DNA from: Wohlfahrtiimonas larvae | GTDB taxonomy: Bacteria > Pseudomonadota > Gammaproteobacteria > Cardiobacteriales > Wohlfahrtiimonadaceae | NCBI RefSeq assembly: GCF_039543665.1 | Contig: NZ_BAABKE010000010.1 | Span: 1-64,000, forward strand | Reading direction: 5' to 3' | Length of the DNA stretch: 64,000 nucleotides | Made by a program: the position numbers and the translations under genes | Notes under the pieces: model-generated | Told to the model about the DNA's origin: nothing | Seen by the model: only the letters and a program-made list of their open reading frames with translations | Databases searched by the model: none | Part shown: positions 25,510-34,742 of the stretch, in pieces | Layout: each line of letters begins with the position of its first letter | Position numbering within the stretch: position 1 is the first letter of the stretch

Positions 25510-27999
25510 ATGACTTTATCTCGTCGTCATTTCATGAAGCTAGCAGCCGCTACTGGTGCTGTGAGCGCTTTAAATGGTATATATTCACCTGCAGTTGCAC
25601 AGCAAGCAGGGAATGATGGTATTCGGTGGGATAAAGGTGCTTGCCGATTCTGTGGTACAGGTTGTGGTGTTTTAATCGGCACTAAGAATGGTAGGGTGGT
25701 TGCAACTCAGGGTGATCCAGATGCGCCTGTGAATAAAGGCTTAAACTGTATCAAAGGATATTTCTTATCTAAAATTATGTATGGTAAGGATCGTCTTAAT
25801 AATCCATTATTAAGAATGACCAACGGTGAATATGATAAAAATGGTGAGTTCACTGAAATTACTTGGGATCAAGCTTATGATTTAATGGCTCAGAAATATA
25901 AAGAGGCTTATCAAGATAAGGAAAAAGGTCCTGATAATGTTGCAATGTTTGGTTCAGGACAGTGGACAATTTTTGAAGGATATACTGCTTCTAAATTTCA
26001 TAAAGCAGGTTTAAGAAGTAACAACTTAGATCCTAATGCTCGTCACTGTATGGCTTCTGCTGTTGTTGGTTTTATGCGTACTTTTGGTATGGATGAGCCG
26101 ATGGGATGTTATAACGATATTGAAAATGCAGACGCCTTTGTTTTGTGGGGCTCAAATATGGCTGAAATGCATCCTATTTTATGGTCACGCATTACCAACC
26201 AACGTTTGACACACCCGAATTGTGAAGTACATGTGTTGTCAACTTACACGCATCGTTCATTTGAGTTAGCAGATAATGGCATGGTATTTGCGCCGCAAAC
26301 TGATTTAGCCATCATGAATTATATTGCAAACTATATTATTCAGAATAAAGCCTATGATGAAGACTTCATTAATAAACATACTAATTTTAAAAAAGGTGTA
26401 ACTGATATTGGGTATGGTTTGCGTCCTGAGCATCCGTTACAACAGAAAGCTAAAAACCCAGACTCTGGCGATGCAACCCCTATGAGTTTTGAAGAGTTTG
26501 CAGAATTTGTTTCTGAATATACTTTAGATAAAGCACATGAGTTATCTGGCGTACCTAAGCATAAATTAGAAAGAATGGCTCAAATGTATGCGGATCCTGA
26601 TAAGAAAATTGTGTCATTTTGGACAATGGGCTTTAATCAACATAGCCGTGGTACATGGGCTAATAACTTAATCTATAATATCCATTTATTGACAGGTAAA
26701 ATATCTAAACCAGGTTGTGGGCCTTTCTCATTGACAGGGCAACCTTCAGCATGTGGCACCGCAAGAGAAGTGGGTACATTTGCTCATCGTCTACCTGCAG
26801 ATTTAGTTGTTAATAATCCTGATCATCGTAAAACAGCAGAAACAATTTGGAAATTACCAGAAGGTACTGTTAGTCCGAAAGTTGGCTTACATGCGGTAGC
26901 TCAAAGCCGAGCATTGAAAGATGGTAAGCTCAAAGTATATTGGTCAATGTGTAACAATAATATGCAGGCAGGGCCAAACTTAAATGAAGAAACATATCCT
27001 GGTTGGAGAAATCCTGAGGCATTTGTGATTGTTTCTGACCCTTATCCAACAGTTTCAGCATTATCTGCGGATTTGATTTTACCAACAGCAATGTGGGTGG
27101 AGAAAGAGGGGGCTTATGGTAATGCTGAAAGACGTACACAATTCTGGCGCCAACAAGTTAAACCTTTAGGTAATGCACGTTCAGATATGCGTCAAATGGT
27201 CGAGTTATCTCAACGCTTAAAAGTTGAAGATTTCTGGCCTGAAGATTTAATTGCTAAGCAACCTGAGGTACGTGGTAAAACTTTATATGATGTTTTATAT
27301 CGCAATGGTAATGTAGATCGATTCCCATTATCAGATAGGCAAGAAGGATTTGATAATACAGAAGCTGAAACATTTGGTTTCTATATTCAAAAAGGTTTAT
27401 TTGAAGAGTATGCAACATTTGGCCGTGGGCATGGGCATGATTTAGCACCATTTGAAATGTATCACAAAGCTCGTGGTTTACGCTGGCCAGTTGTGGAAGG
27501 AAAAGAAACATTATGGCGCTATCGCGAGGGGTATGATCCTTATGTTAAAGCAGGAGCAGAAGTAAGCTTTTATGGTCATAAAGATAATCGAGCAGTTATT
27601 TTTGCATTACCTTATGAACCTGCAGCAGAAGTGCCAGATCAAGAATATCCATTCTGGTTCTGTACAGGTCGTGTATTAGAGCATTGGCATACTGGTAGTA
27701 TGACACGTCGTGTTCCTGAATTGCATAAAGCTGTACCTGTGGCTCAATTATTCATCAGTGCAAACGATGCTAAGAAGTTAGGGCTTCGTCGTGGTGATAA
27801 AGCAAAAGTGAGCTCTCGCCGTGGTTCTGTTGTCACAATTGTGGAAACAAAAGGGCGTAATACGCCACCGGATGGTTTAGTTTTCATTCCATTCTTTGAT
27901 GAAGCGCGATTGGTGAATAAAATCACTTTAGATGCAACTTGTCCTTTATCTAAAGAAACGGATTATAAGAAATGTGCAGTTAAGATCGAAAGAGCTTAG
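25510..27999 (+). CDS. napA: Periplasmic nitrate reductase catalytic subunit NapA
   Basis: 829 residues from the ATG at 25510 (SD TGGAGA). There is a Tat signal SRRHFMK (4-10), a [4Fe-4S] site (C45, C48, C52, C80), and C180 in DPNARHCMAS, the Mo ligand of NapA. The C-terminal molybdopterin-guanine-dinucleotide-binding region is present. It reduces nitrate to nitrite in the periplasm with electrons from NapB. An upstream ATG at 25486 would add eight residues and place the SD inside the gene. It heads napA-G-H-B-C, all overlapping or nearly so. Confidence 0.97.
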   Translation: MTLSRRHFMKLAAATGAVSALNGIYSPAVAQQAGNDGIRWDKGACRFCGTGCGVLIGTKNGRVVATQGDPDAPVNKGLNCIKGYFLSKIMYGKDRLNNPLLRMTNGEYDKNGEFTEITWDQAYDLMAQKYKEAYQDKEKGPDNVAMFGSGQWTIFEGYTASKFHKAGLRSNNLDPNARHCMASAVVGFMRTFGMDEPMGCYNDIENADAFVLWGSNMAEMHPILWSRITNQRLTHPNCEVHVLSTYTHRSFELADNGMVFAPQTDLAIMNYIANYIIQNKAYDEDFINKHTNFKKGVTDIGYGLRPEHPLQQKAKNPDSGDATPMSFEEFAEFVSEYTLDKAHELSGVPKHKLERMAQMYADPDKKIVSFWTMGFNQHSRGTWANNLIYNIHLLTGKISKPGCGPFSLTGQPSACGTAREVGTFAHRLPADLVVNNPDHRKTAETIWKLPEGTVSPKVGLHAVAQSRALKDGKLKVYWSMCNNNMQAGPNLNEETYPGWRNPEAFVIVSDPYPTVSALSADLILPTAMWVEKEGAYGNAERRTQFWRQQVKPLGNARSDMRQMVELSQRLKVEDFWPEDLIAKQPEVRGKTLYDVLYRNGNVDRFPLSDRQEGFDNTEAETFGFYIQKGLFEEYATFGRGHGHDLAPFEMYHKARGLRWPVVEGKETLWRYREGYDPYVKAGAEVSFYGHKDNRAVIFALPYEPAAEVPDQEYPFWFCTGRVLEHWHTGSMTRRVPELHKAVPVAQLFISANDAKKLGLRRGDKAKVSSRRGSVVTIVETKGRNTPPDGLVFIPFFDEARLVNKITLDATCPLSKETDYKKCAVKIERA

Positions 28000-28004
28000 T
28001 GGTC

Positions 28005-28751
28005 ATGAAAAGTCGGCGAGAATTTTTGGCAACAGCGACTAAAGTGAGCGGTGCAGTATGTTTAGGGCTGCTACCTTTAGCGATGTTGGCCAAACAGAGT
28101 AAAGCAAGCAATCAGAATATATTGAGACCACCTGGTGCAATTAATGATCAAGATTTTCTGAGCGCTTGTACTCGTTGTGGCTTATGCGTACGCGCATGTC
28201 CTTATGATACGTTGAAATTATCTGAATTAAGCCAACCAACACTAGGGACACCTTATTTTGTACCTAGAGAAATTCCTTGTGAAATGTGTGAGGATCTACC
28301 TTGCATTGCAGCTTGCCCAACCAACGCATTAGATCAAACAGTGACGAATGCAGAAGATATTCGGATGGGTACAGCTGTTTTGGTGGATGAGGAAAATTGC
28401 CTAGCATTTTTAGGCTTGCGTTGTGAAGTGTGTTATCGCGTCTGTCCTGTTATTGATAAAGCGATCACTTTAGAGTTACAAGAAAATACAAGGACCGGTG
28501 CTCATGCTAATTTCATTCCTGTTGTACATGCTGAATATTGTACAGGGTGTGGGCTGTGTGAAAAGAAATGTGTATTGGAATACGCTTCTGCTATTAAAGT
28601 ATTGCCAACAGATGTTGCTCGCTCTAAATTGCCAGATCATTATCGAAAAGGTTGGGAAGAAAAAGAGAAGAATAATGGTGAATCATTGATTAAAGATAAT
28701 TTGACATTACCATTTCATGATATTAAAAATTTAAAGGGGTTTGAGCCATGA
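28005..28751 (+). CDS. napG: Ferredoxin-type protein NapG
   Basis: About 248 residues with a Tat signal (SRREFLATA near the N terminus) and four 4Cys clusters: CTRCGLCVRACP, CEMCEDLPCIAACP, CEVCYRVCP with an upstream Cys, and CTGCGLCEKKC. This predicts four [4Fe-4S] centres. With NapH it forms a quinol-oxidising route to NapC/NapB. The start at 28005 gives the cleaner signal; a GTG at 27999 overlaps the napA stop. The stop overlaps the napH ATG. Confidence 0.95.
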   Translation: MKSRREFLATATKVSGAVCLGLLPLAMLAKQSKASNQNILRPPGAINDQDFLSACTRCGLCVRACPYDTLKLSELSQPTLGTPYFVPREIPCEMCEDLPCIAACPTNALDQTVTNAEDIRMGTAVLVDEENCLAFLGLRCEVCYRVCPVIDKAITLELQENTRTGAHANFIPVVHAEYCTGCGLCEKKCVLEYASAIKVLPTDVARSKLPDHYRKGWEEKEKNNGESLIKDNLTLPFHDIKNLKGFEP

Positions 28752-29785
28752 ATAAGGTGACGCCCAAAAAATATAATGGCACATTATATTTTGAAGAAGC
28801 CGTAGAAAAAAAGGGATGGTGGCAATCACATCGTTTCTTAATGTTAAGACGATTATGTCAAATTATGATTATTGTATTGTTCGCAATTCCAATTAATGGC
28901 GTGAATCATTCTTTGGCTACAGATCCAACGGAAGCATCTCCTGTGCTGACAGCCATAGCACAAGAAAATTTACAAAATGAGTCTGATGTTCGTAATGACC
29001 AAACATGGATCATTAAAGGAACTTTAGCAAATAGTGAGATATTATCAACGATTCCCATGGGGGATCCGTTCATATTTGTTCAATCTTTAGCTGCAGGCAA
29101 TTTGTACACATTAACAGGAATTTTAGGTGTCATCATTGTTGTTGCCTTGTACATGGTTGTAGGTGGTAGAACATATTGTTCTTGGGTTTGTCCCATCAAT
29201 ATTGTGACAGATGCGGCAGCTTGGGTTAGACGACAATTAAAAATTAATAATCAGCTATCTGTTTCAAAGAGAGCTAGATTCTATATTTTAGGTATTGCGA
29301 TTATCACATCAATGCTTTTTCAAGTGATCGCATGGGAATTGATTAATCCAATCACAGGTATCTTCCGAGTATTAGTATTTGGCGGTCTAGCCATTACAAA
29401 TATTGCAATATCTTTGACATTAGTAATTTTTATCACAGATATCATTGGCGCTGCCAATTTGTGGTGTGGCCACTTATGCCCAGTAGGTGCTTTCTATAGC
29501 TTATTGGGTAAAAAGACAAAAGTGTATGTTAGCGCCCCTAAAATTTCTGCATGTGATGATTGTATGGATTGCTATAAGGTTTGTCCTGAAGCTCATGTTT
29601 TAAGACCTTTGATTCAAAATAAAGAAAATTACATCAAGCAATCGATAACACCAAGCGTTGGTATGAGCGATTGCACACGATGTGGCCGATGTATTGATGT
29701 CTGCCCAGAGAGAGTGTTTAGTTATGACATTTCTTCTCAGCATTCTCCCGTTAAACACAGTAAACCCAAAGTAAAAGTGAGTTGA
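28748..29785 (+). CDS. napH: Quinol dehydrogenase membrane component NapH
   Basis: 345 residues with several membrane helices (near 38-56, 117-137, 176-195, 205-230). Two Cys-x3-Cys-Pro motifs (CSWVCP, CGHLCP) and two C-terminal ferredoxin clusters (CDDCMDCYKVCP, CTRCGRCIDVCP) are present. In Nap systems NapH oxidises menaquinol or ubiquinol and passes electrons through NapG. ATGA overlap with napG shows tight coupling. A large periplasmic loop (about 57-115) follows the first helix. Confidence 0.95.
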   Translation: MNKVTPKKYNGTLYFEEAVEKKGWWQSHRFLMLRRLCQIMIIVLFAIPINGVNHSLATDPTEASPVLTAIAQENLQNESDVRNDQTWIIKGTLANSEILSTIPMGDPFIFVQSLAAGNLYTLTGILGVIIVVALYMVVGGRTYCSWVCPINIVTDAAAWVRRQLKINNQLSVSKRARFYILGIAIITSMLFQVIAWELINPITGIFRVLVFGGLAITNIAISLTLVIFITDIIGAANLWCGHLCPVGAFYSLLGKKTKVYVSAPKISACDDCMDCYKVCPEAHVLRPLIQNKENYIKQSITPSVGMSDCTRCGRCIDVCPERVFSYDISSQHSPVKHSKPKVKVS

Positions 29786-29787
29786 TT

Positions 29788-30219
29788 ATGAAAACTAAAT
29801 TTTTGATTTCTATTCTATTGGTGGGCACACTCTTAGGATTCGGCCAGTCTGAAGTTCTTCAAGGATTGCGTGGTGATGTTCCTGTTGATGAGGAAAATAT
29901 TGTTGTAGAACCTTATCAAATGCAAGAAGGTATAACATTGCATAAAAATTACCGTCAGCAACCACCATTAATTCCTCATAAAATTGAAAAATATCAGATT
30001 AATTTGAAAGCTAATCAATGTTTGCGTTGTCATTCGTGGCCTTATAATAGTGATTTCAAAACTGTTGCTGCACCAGAAAGCCATTTTATTGATGCTCAAT
30101 CAGGTCATAGAACGGATAATATTGCTGCGGGTCGCTGGTTCTGTACACAATGCCATGTACCGCAATCAAATGCTCCAGAACTTATAGATAATACCTTTTC
30201 ATCTTCTGATAAACAGTAA
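29788..30219 (+). CDS. napB: Diheme cytochrome c subunit NapB
   Basis: 143 residues from the ATG at 29788. It has a signal peptide and two haem sites, CLRCH and CTQCH, separated by the expected ~40 residues. The protein is slightly shorter than E. coli NapB. It forms the periplasmic NapAB complex and delivers electrons to NapA. It lies directly after napH, with its stop overlapping a possible upstream napC start. Confidence 0.94.
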   Translation: MKTKFLISILLVGTLLGFGQSEVLQGLRGDVPVDEENIVVEPYQMQEGITLHKNYRQQPPLIPHKIEKYQINLKANQCLRCHSWPYNSDFKTVAAPESHFIDAQSGHRTDNIAAGRWFCTQCHVPQSNAPELIDNTFSSSDKQ

Positions 30220-30230
30220 TGGTGAGTGAT

Positions 30231-30839
30231 ATGACATTGATTAAAAAAATTTGGCGATGGTTTTGGTCTCCATCTAAAAAATGGGCCTTAGGAGCATTAT
30301 TGCTAGCTGGTTTTGTGGTTGGTGGTATCACTGTTTTTGCATCACATAAAACCTTAGAATGGACAAATAGTGAAGGATTTTGTACAAGTTGTCACACCAT
30401 GCAATTTAATCAAACAGAATATACAGGAACTGTGCATGATGTTAGTAAAACGGGTGTGAGAGCAACATGTTCACAATGCCATGTGCCGGAGCAAGGGTTG
30501 AATTTAATGATCCGCAAAGCCCAAGCTGCTAATGATGTTTATCAACATTTTATCGGTAAAACGATTGATACAAAAGAGAAATTAGAAGAACGTAGAGGAT
30601 TGCTTGCTATGCGTGAATGGACCCGGATGAAAAAGAGTGATTCCGCGGGGTGTCGCAGTTGCCACACAGAAATGAATATGGACCTTTCTAATCAAAATTT
30701 ACGGGCAAGAACAGGGCACACTTTGGCTAAAAATGAAAATAAAACATGTATTGATTGCCATAAAGGTATTGCTCATGAATTGCCTGCAAATTGGGTTGAG
30801 TTAGAAAAACAATTGAATTTAAATTTCTCTAAAAAGTAA
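30231..30839 (+). CDS. napC: Tetraheme cytochrome c NapC/NirT
   Basis: About 202 residues with one N-terminal membrane anchor (near 20-38) and four c-type haem sites: CTSCH, CSQCH, CRSCH and CIDCH. NapC oxidises quinol and reduces NapB. The ATG at 30231 has GGTGAG upstream; an ATG at 30219 that overlaps the napB stop is the alternative. Having both NapC and NapGH gives two electron-entry routes. Its terminator follows. Confidence 0.95.
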   Translation: MTLIKKIWRWFWSPSKKWALGALLLAGFVVGGITVFASHKTLEWTNSEGFCTSCHTMQFNQTEYTGTVHDVSKTGVRATCSQCHVPEQGLNLMIRKAQAANDVYQHFIGKTIDTKEKLEERRGLLAMREWTRMKKSDSAGCRSCHTEMNMDLSNQNLRARTGHTLAKNENKTCIDCHKGIAHELPANWVELEKQLNLNFSKK

Positions 30840-30862
30840 TCAACAACCATTGTTGAACCATG

Positions 30863-30897
30863 AAAAGCTCCTAAGTTTAAATCTTAGGAGCTTTTTT
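30863..30897 (+). terminator. Terminator of nap operon
   Basis: A 13-bp stem (AAAAGCTCCTAAG / CTTAGGAGCTTTT) with a 7-nt loop is followed by T residues. Confidence 0.93.
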
Positions 30898-31019
30898 ATT
30901 ACTTAGATAAAAGTTACAGTTTTTTGATTTAAATAAGGGTATATTGGTTAACTAAAATAAACCAAATATGACATAACTCATAAAAAATGGCCGCAAGGTT
31001 ATATATATGTAATTTTATA

Positions 31020-31031
31020 TTTACATGTAAA
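31020..31031. promoter_or_regulatory. 12-bp perfect palindrome upstream of YheO-type regulator
   Basis: TTTACATGTAAA lies 18-29 bases before the start at 31049, a likely place for autoregulation. Confidence 0.35.
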
Positions 31032-31048
31032 GATTTGTTAAATAAAAT

Positions 31049-31798
31049 ATGCTTCGTAAGTTAAATTTTTTACACCGAGATGAATTTACTATGAAAGCTC
31101 AGAAAGATAAATTGCAAATCTTTAAGAAAAAATTCTCTAAAAAGGATCATGAATGTTTGCAATCATATTTTAATTTAGCAGAAACAATTGCTGATTTAAT
31201 TGGCGCACATTGCGAAGTAGTGATTCATTCTTTTGAAAATATTGATCGCTCAGTTGTCAAAATTATCAATGGTCATCATACAGGTCGGACCTTGAATTCT
31301 CCTGTTACTAATTTGGGGCTTAAGATGTTGCGCCAATATGAACAAACTGGAGAGTGTGTTTCTAAGAGTTATTTTACAAATGCTAAAAATGGCGGATTGA
31401 TGAAATCAACCACTTGTATTTTAAAGAATCACTCAGATGAAGCAATTGGCATGTTTTGTATCAATATTAATTTATCTGTGCCATTCCCAGAGGTTATTCA
31501 AACATTGATGCCAATGGATAATCCCACTGTTATCGGCATGCAGCAACCAGAAAATTTTAGCACCAATGCTAAAGAAGTCATTGAAAAAGCAATCGCACAT
31601 GCAGAGCAAGAAGTAGATGCCATGCAAAGTAGCTTAAAAAATAGGAATAAGAATATTATTCGCGTACTTCATGAGAATGGAATTTTTGAGTTAAAAGAAG
31701 CAACAATTATTGTTGCAGAGGCACTCCAAATTACGCGTCATGCCGTTTATAAAAATATTCGACAATTCCAAAGTGAAACCAAATCAGTCACAAAATAA
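31049..31798 (+). CDS. YheO/DauR-like PAS-HTH transcriptional regulator
   Basis: 249 residues. The N-terminal PAS-like YheO domain (AETIADLIGAHCEVVIHSFENIDRSVVKIINGHHTGR, about 44-82) and a C-terminal helix-turn-helix (VAEALQITRHAVYKNIRQF) are clear. The family includes DauR, a repressor of D-arginine catabolism. Its position 45 bases before the serine transporter suggests control of serine uptake and deamination. The start is uncertain: 31049, or the ATG at 31091, neither with a strong SD. Confidence 0.78.
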   Translation: MLRKLNFLHRDEFTMKAQKDKLQIFKKKFSKKDHECLQSYFNLAETIADLIGAHCEVVIHSFENIDRSVVKIINGHHTGRTLNSPVTNLGLKMLRQYEQTGECVSKSYFTNAKNGGLMKSTTCILKNHSDEAIGMFCININLSVPFPEVIQTLMPMDNPTVIGMQQPENFSTNAKEVIEKAIAHAEQEVDAMQSSLKNRNKNIIRVLHENGIFELKEATIIVAEALQITRHAVYKNIRQFQSETKSVTK

Positions 31799-31843
31799 AT
31801 AATCATCAGATGTCAAACATACCTTAAATACTAAGGAGCTAAC

Positions 31844-33169
31844 ATGAGTAACACATTAAATCCAACCGCAACCATAGAATCCTCCGAAACCACTCGGTCT
31901 AAATGGACAAGTTCTGATACTACTTGGATGCTGAGCCTTTATGGTACAGCTATTGGTGCAGGCGTTTTGTTTCTGCCAATTAAAGCAGGTTCAGGTGGTT
32001 TAATTCCACTCTTATTTGTCTTATTTTTCTCTTTCCCAATGGCATATTTAGCACATCGTGGTTTATGTCGTTTTATATTGGCGGGAAGTAGTAACGATGG
32101 TGATATCACAGTAACCACTGAAGAATTTTTTGGCCCAACAGCAGGCAATGTGATCACATTTTTATACTTTTTAATCATTTTCCCAATTTTGTTAATTTAT
32201 AGCGTAGGTTTAACAAACACAACATTAAGCTTTATGGAAAATCAATTACATTTGATCAGTGCCACGGCTGCAGATTCTTTAGCACTTAAATCAATTGTAT
32301 CTCTTGCAATTGTTAGCTGTTTAATGTTGATCATCAACTTCGGCCAAGAAATGACATTAAAAGTGATGTCTTACTTAGTGTATCCATTCATTTGTGTGTT
32401 GATGTTCATTGCCGTTTGGATGTCTCAATATTGGTCAACAGCAATTTTCTCAACATGGTCAACAGAAGCAACAGTTATGGGTACTTTGGGTAATATTTGG
32501 TTGATCATTCCTGTGATGGTATTTGCTTTCAACCATTCACCAATCATTTCATCTTTAGCAGTTGCGAAGAAAAAAGAAGATGCGGGTGTTGCTGAACAAA
32601 AATGCTCTCGTATCATCAAATATGCAAATATTTTAATGGTTGTTACAGTTATGTTCTTTGTTGTGAGTTGTGCATTAGCATTATCTCCAGAACAATTATC
32701 ACAAGCAGCGGAAGAAAATTTACCAATTTTATCTTATGTTGCAAACCATTTCGGTACTCCATTTTTCTCAATCTTAGCGCCAATCGTAGCATTTGTTGCA
32801 ATGTCTAAATCATTCTTTGGCCATTATTTAGGTGCAAAAGAAGGCTTTGATGGTTTAGTGACAAGAGGTGCAAAAGCAATGGGTAAAGCACCTTCTGTAA
32901 AAACTGTTAACAAAATTACATTTGTATTCATCTTCATCACTTGTTGGGTTATCGCAATTTTATCGCCAAATGTATTAGATTTAATTGAAACATTAGTTGG
33001 TCCAATCATTGCATCAATCTTATTCTTATTACCAATGTACGCAATCAGCAGAGTACCAGCATTAGCAAAATATAAAGGTCAAGTGAGCAATGTTTTTGTA
33101 ACAGTGTTAGGTTTAATCGCAATTTCAGCAATTGTATTCAGCTTAGTGAATATGGCAATTGCAGGTTAA
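31844..33169 (+). CDS. sdaC: Serine/threonine transporter, HAAAP family (SdaC-like)
   Basis: 441 residues, about eleven membrane helices. The N-terminal LYGTAIGAGVLFLPIKAGSGG stretch typifies the hydroxy/aromatic amino acid permease family. SdaC carries L-serine in symport with protons. It is followed by L-serine dehydratase, so the pair imports and deaminates serine. The SD AAGGAG is partly inside a short inverted repeat (31822-31836). Confidence 0.88.
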   Translation: MSNTLNPTATIESSETTRSKWTSSDTTWMLSLYGTAIGAGVLFLPIKAGSGGLIPLLFVLFFSFPMAYLAHRGLCRFILAGSSNDGDITVTTEEFFGPTAGNVITFLYFLIIFPILLIYSVGLTNTTLSFMENQLHLISATAADSLALKSIVSLAIVSCLMLIINFGQEMTLKVMSYLVYPFICVLMFIAVWMSQYWSTAIFSTWSTEATVMGTLGNIWLIIPVMVFAFNHSPIISSLAVAKKKEDAGVAEQKCSRIIKYANILMVVTVMFFVVSCALALSPEQLSQAAEENLPILSYVANHFGTPFFSILAPIVAFVAMSKSFFGHYLGAKEGFDGLVTRGAKAMGKAPSVKTVNKITFVFIFITCWVIAILSPNVLDLIETLVGPIIASILFLLPMYAISRVPALAKYKGQVSNVFVTVLGLIAISAIVFSLVNMAIAG

Positions 33170-33204
33170 TGATCTCTCAATCCTAAATGATATACAACAA
33201 AATA

Positions 33205-33230
33205 GAGGCTGGAATTAATATGCCAGCCTC
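33205..33230 (+). other. Strong hairpin between sdaC and sdaA
   Basis: An 8-bp GC-rich stem (GAGGCTGG / CCAGCCTC) with a 10-nt loop and no T tract. It may stabilise or separate the two messages. Confidence 0.55.
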
Positions 33231-33257
33231 CTAAAATAAGAACCGGAGATTTCCCCT

Positions 33258-34625
33258 ATGATTAGCACATTTGAAATATACAAAATTGGTATTGGTCCAT
33301 CGAGCTCGCATACTGTTGGCCCAATGAAAGCAGCGAAATCCTTTACAACTGAATTAGTGCGTTTGGAGTTAATTGAAAGTACAACTTGTATTATTGTCGA
33401 TTTATATGGTGCTTTGTCTTTAACAGGAAAAGGGCATTTAACAGATACAGCCATTATTTTAGGTTTGGCAGGTAATGATCCTGCAACCGTTGATATTGAA
33501 AAAATTCCTGAGTTTATGGCGAGATTGGAAAGAACGAATAGATTACCAATGATGGATAATAAATATTGTGTGGATTTTCCATTAGAAACTAGCATGAATT
33601 TCCATACTGAATTTTTACCTTTGCACGAAAATGGCATGAGAATCAGAGCGTATCGTGGTGAAGAGTTATTATTAAGCAAAACATATTATTCGATTGGTGG
33701 CGGTACAATTGTTGATGAAGAAAATTTTGGACAAAAATCAGGATCACCAGTTGAAGTACCATATCCATTTTCAACAGCTGAAGAACTCATTAAACAAAGT
33801 AGGGATAATGCATTATCAATCTCTTGTTTGATGTTAAAAAATGAATTGTGCTTGCATTCAATGGAAGAAATACATACGCATTTTGAACAAGTCATTAAAG
33901 TTATGAAAGAAGGCATTGAGCGCGGGATTAAAACAGAAGGTTTATTACCAGGACGTTTTAAAGTACCACGTAGAGCGCCTGATCTATATCGAGCAATCTC
34001 GTCTCATGATCGCTTATCAAGTGATCCAATGGCGACAATGGATTGGGTGAATATGTATGCTTTTGCCGTGAATGAAGAAAATGCAGCAGGTGGTAGAGTT
34101 GTAACAGCACCAACGAACGGTGCATGTGGCATTATTCCAGCAGTATTGGCATATTATGATAAATTTGTTGAACCGTTAACATTTGAAGCATATTTGAAAT
34201 TCTATTTGGCAAGCTCCGCTATTGCAATGTTATATAAGTTAAATGCTTCTATTTCAGGTGCTGAAGTTGGCTGTCAAGGTGAAGTTGGGGTTGCTTGTTC
34301 TATGGCTGCTGCGGGTCTAGCTGAGTTAATGGGTGGATGCGCATCTCAAGTATGTATGGCTGCAGAAATTGGTATGGAGCATAACTTAGGTTTAACCTGT
34401 GATCCAATTGGTGGGCAAGTTCAGGTGCCTTGTATAGAGAGAAATGCAATTGGCGCAGTAAAAGCAATTAATTCTGCACGTATGGCATTACATCGCCATT
34501 CAACACCAACCGTCTCTTTAGATAAGGTGATTCAAACAATGTATGAAACTGGTAAGGATATGCATTGTAAGTATAGGGAAACATCACAAGGCGGCTTAGC
34601 TGCTGTGATCACAAGATGCAGTTAA
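33258..34625 (+). CDS. sdaA: L-serine dehydratase (single-chain, iron-sulfur)
   Basis: 455 residues, typical of one-chain bacterial L-serine ammonia-lyases. The N-terminal beta domain has SSSHTVGPM (15-23). The C-terminal alpha domain has the Cys residues that hold the [4Fe-4S] cluster (in GCASQVC, LTCDPIGG and VPCIERN). It converts L-serine to pyruvate and ammonia. It follows the transporter across an 88-base gap with a hairpin. Confidence 0.96.
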   Translation: MISTFEIYKIGIGPSSSHTVGPMKAAKSFTTELVRLELIESTTCIIVDLYGALSLTGKGHLTDTAIILGLAGNDPATVDIEKIPEFMARLERTNRLPMMDNKYCVDFPLETSMNFHTEFLPLHENGMRIRAYRGEELLLSKTYYSIGGGTIVDEENFGQKSGSPVEVPYPFSTAEELIKQSRDNALSISCLMLKNELCLHSMEEIHTHFEQVIKVMKEGIERGIKTEGLLPGRFKVPRRAPDLYRAISSHDRLSSDPMATMDWVNMYAFAVNEENAAGGRVVTAPTNGACGIIPAVLAYYDKFVEPLTFEAYLKFYLASSAIAMLYKLNASISGAEVGCQGEVGVACSMAAAGLAELMGGCASQVCMAAEIGMEHNLGLTCDPIGGQVQVPCIERNAIGAVKAINSARMALHRHSTPTVSLDKVIQTMYETGKDMHCKYRETSQGGLAAVITRCS

Positions 34626-34661
34626 TATTATTCCCCCGATAATATTAGGTGTTAAGCGTAT

Positions 34662-34686
34662 GCCCCATCATTGATGGGGCTTTTTT
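34662..34686 (+). terminator. Terminator after sdaA
   Basis: GCCCCATC / GATGGGGC stem with a 3-nt loop followed by six T residues. Confidence 0.92.
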
Positions 34687-34742
34687 GATTGTAATGAATA
34701 AATGCCTAATTAATCGTATAATATTTATATTCTATAATATAA

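Noticed and set aside
25389..25616. Open frame covering the napD-napA gap
   Set aside because: It overlaps the napA signal peptide in another frame and has no motif or ribosome site.
33205..33230. Hairpin as an intrinsic terminator of sdaC
   Set aside because: No T tract follows; an internal processing or stability hairpin is more likely.
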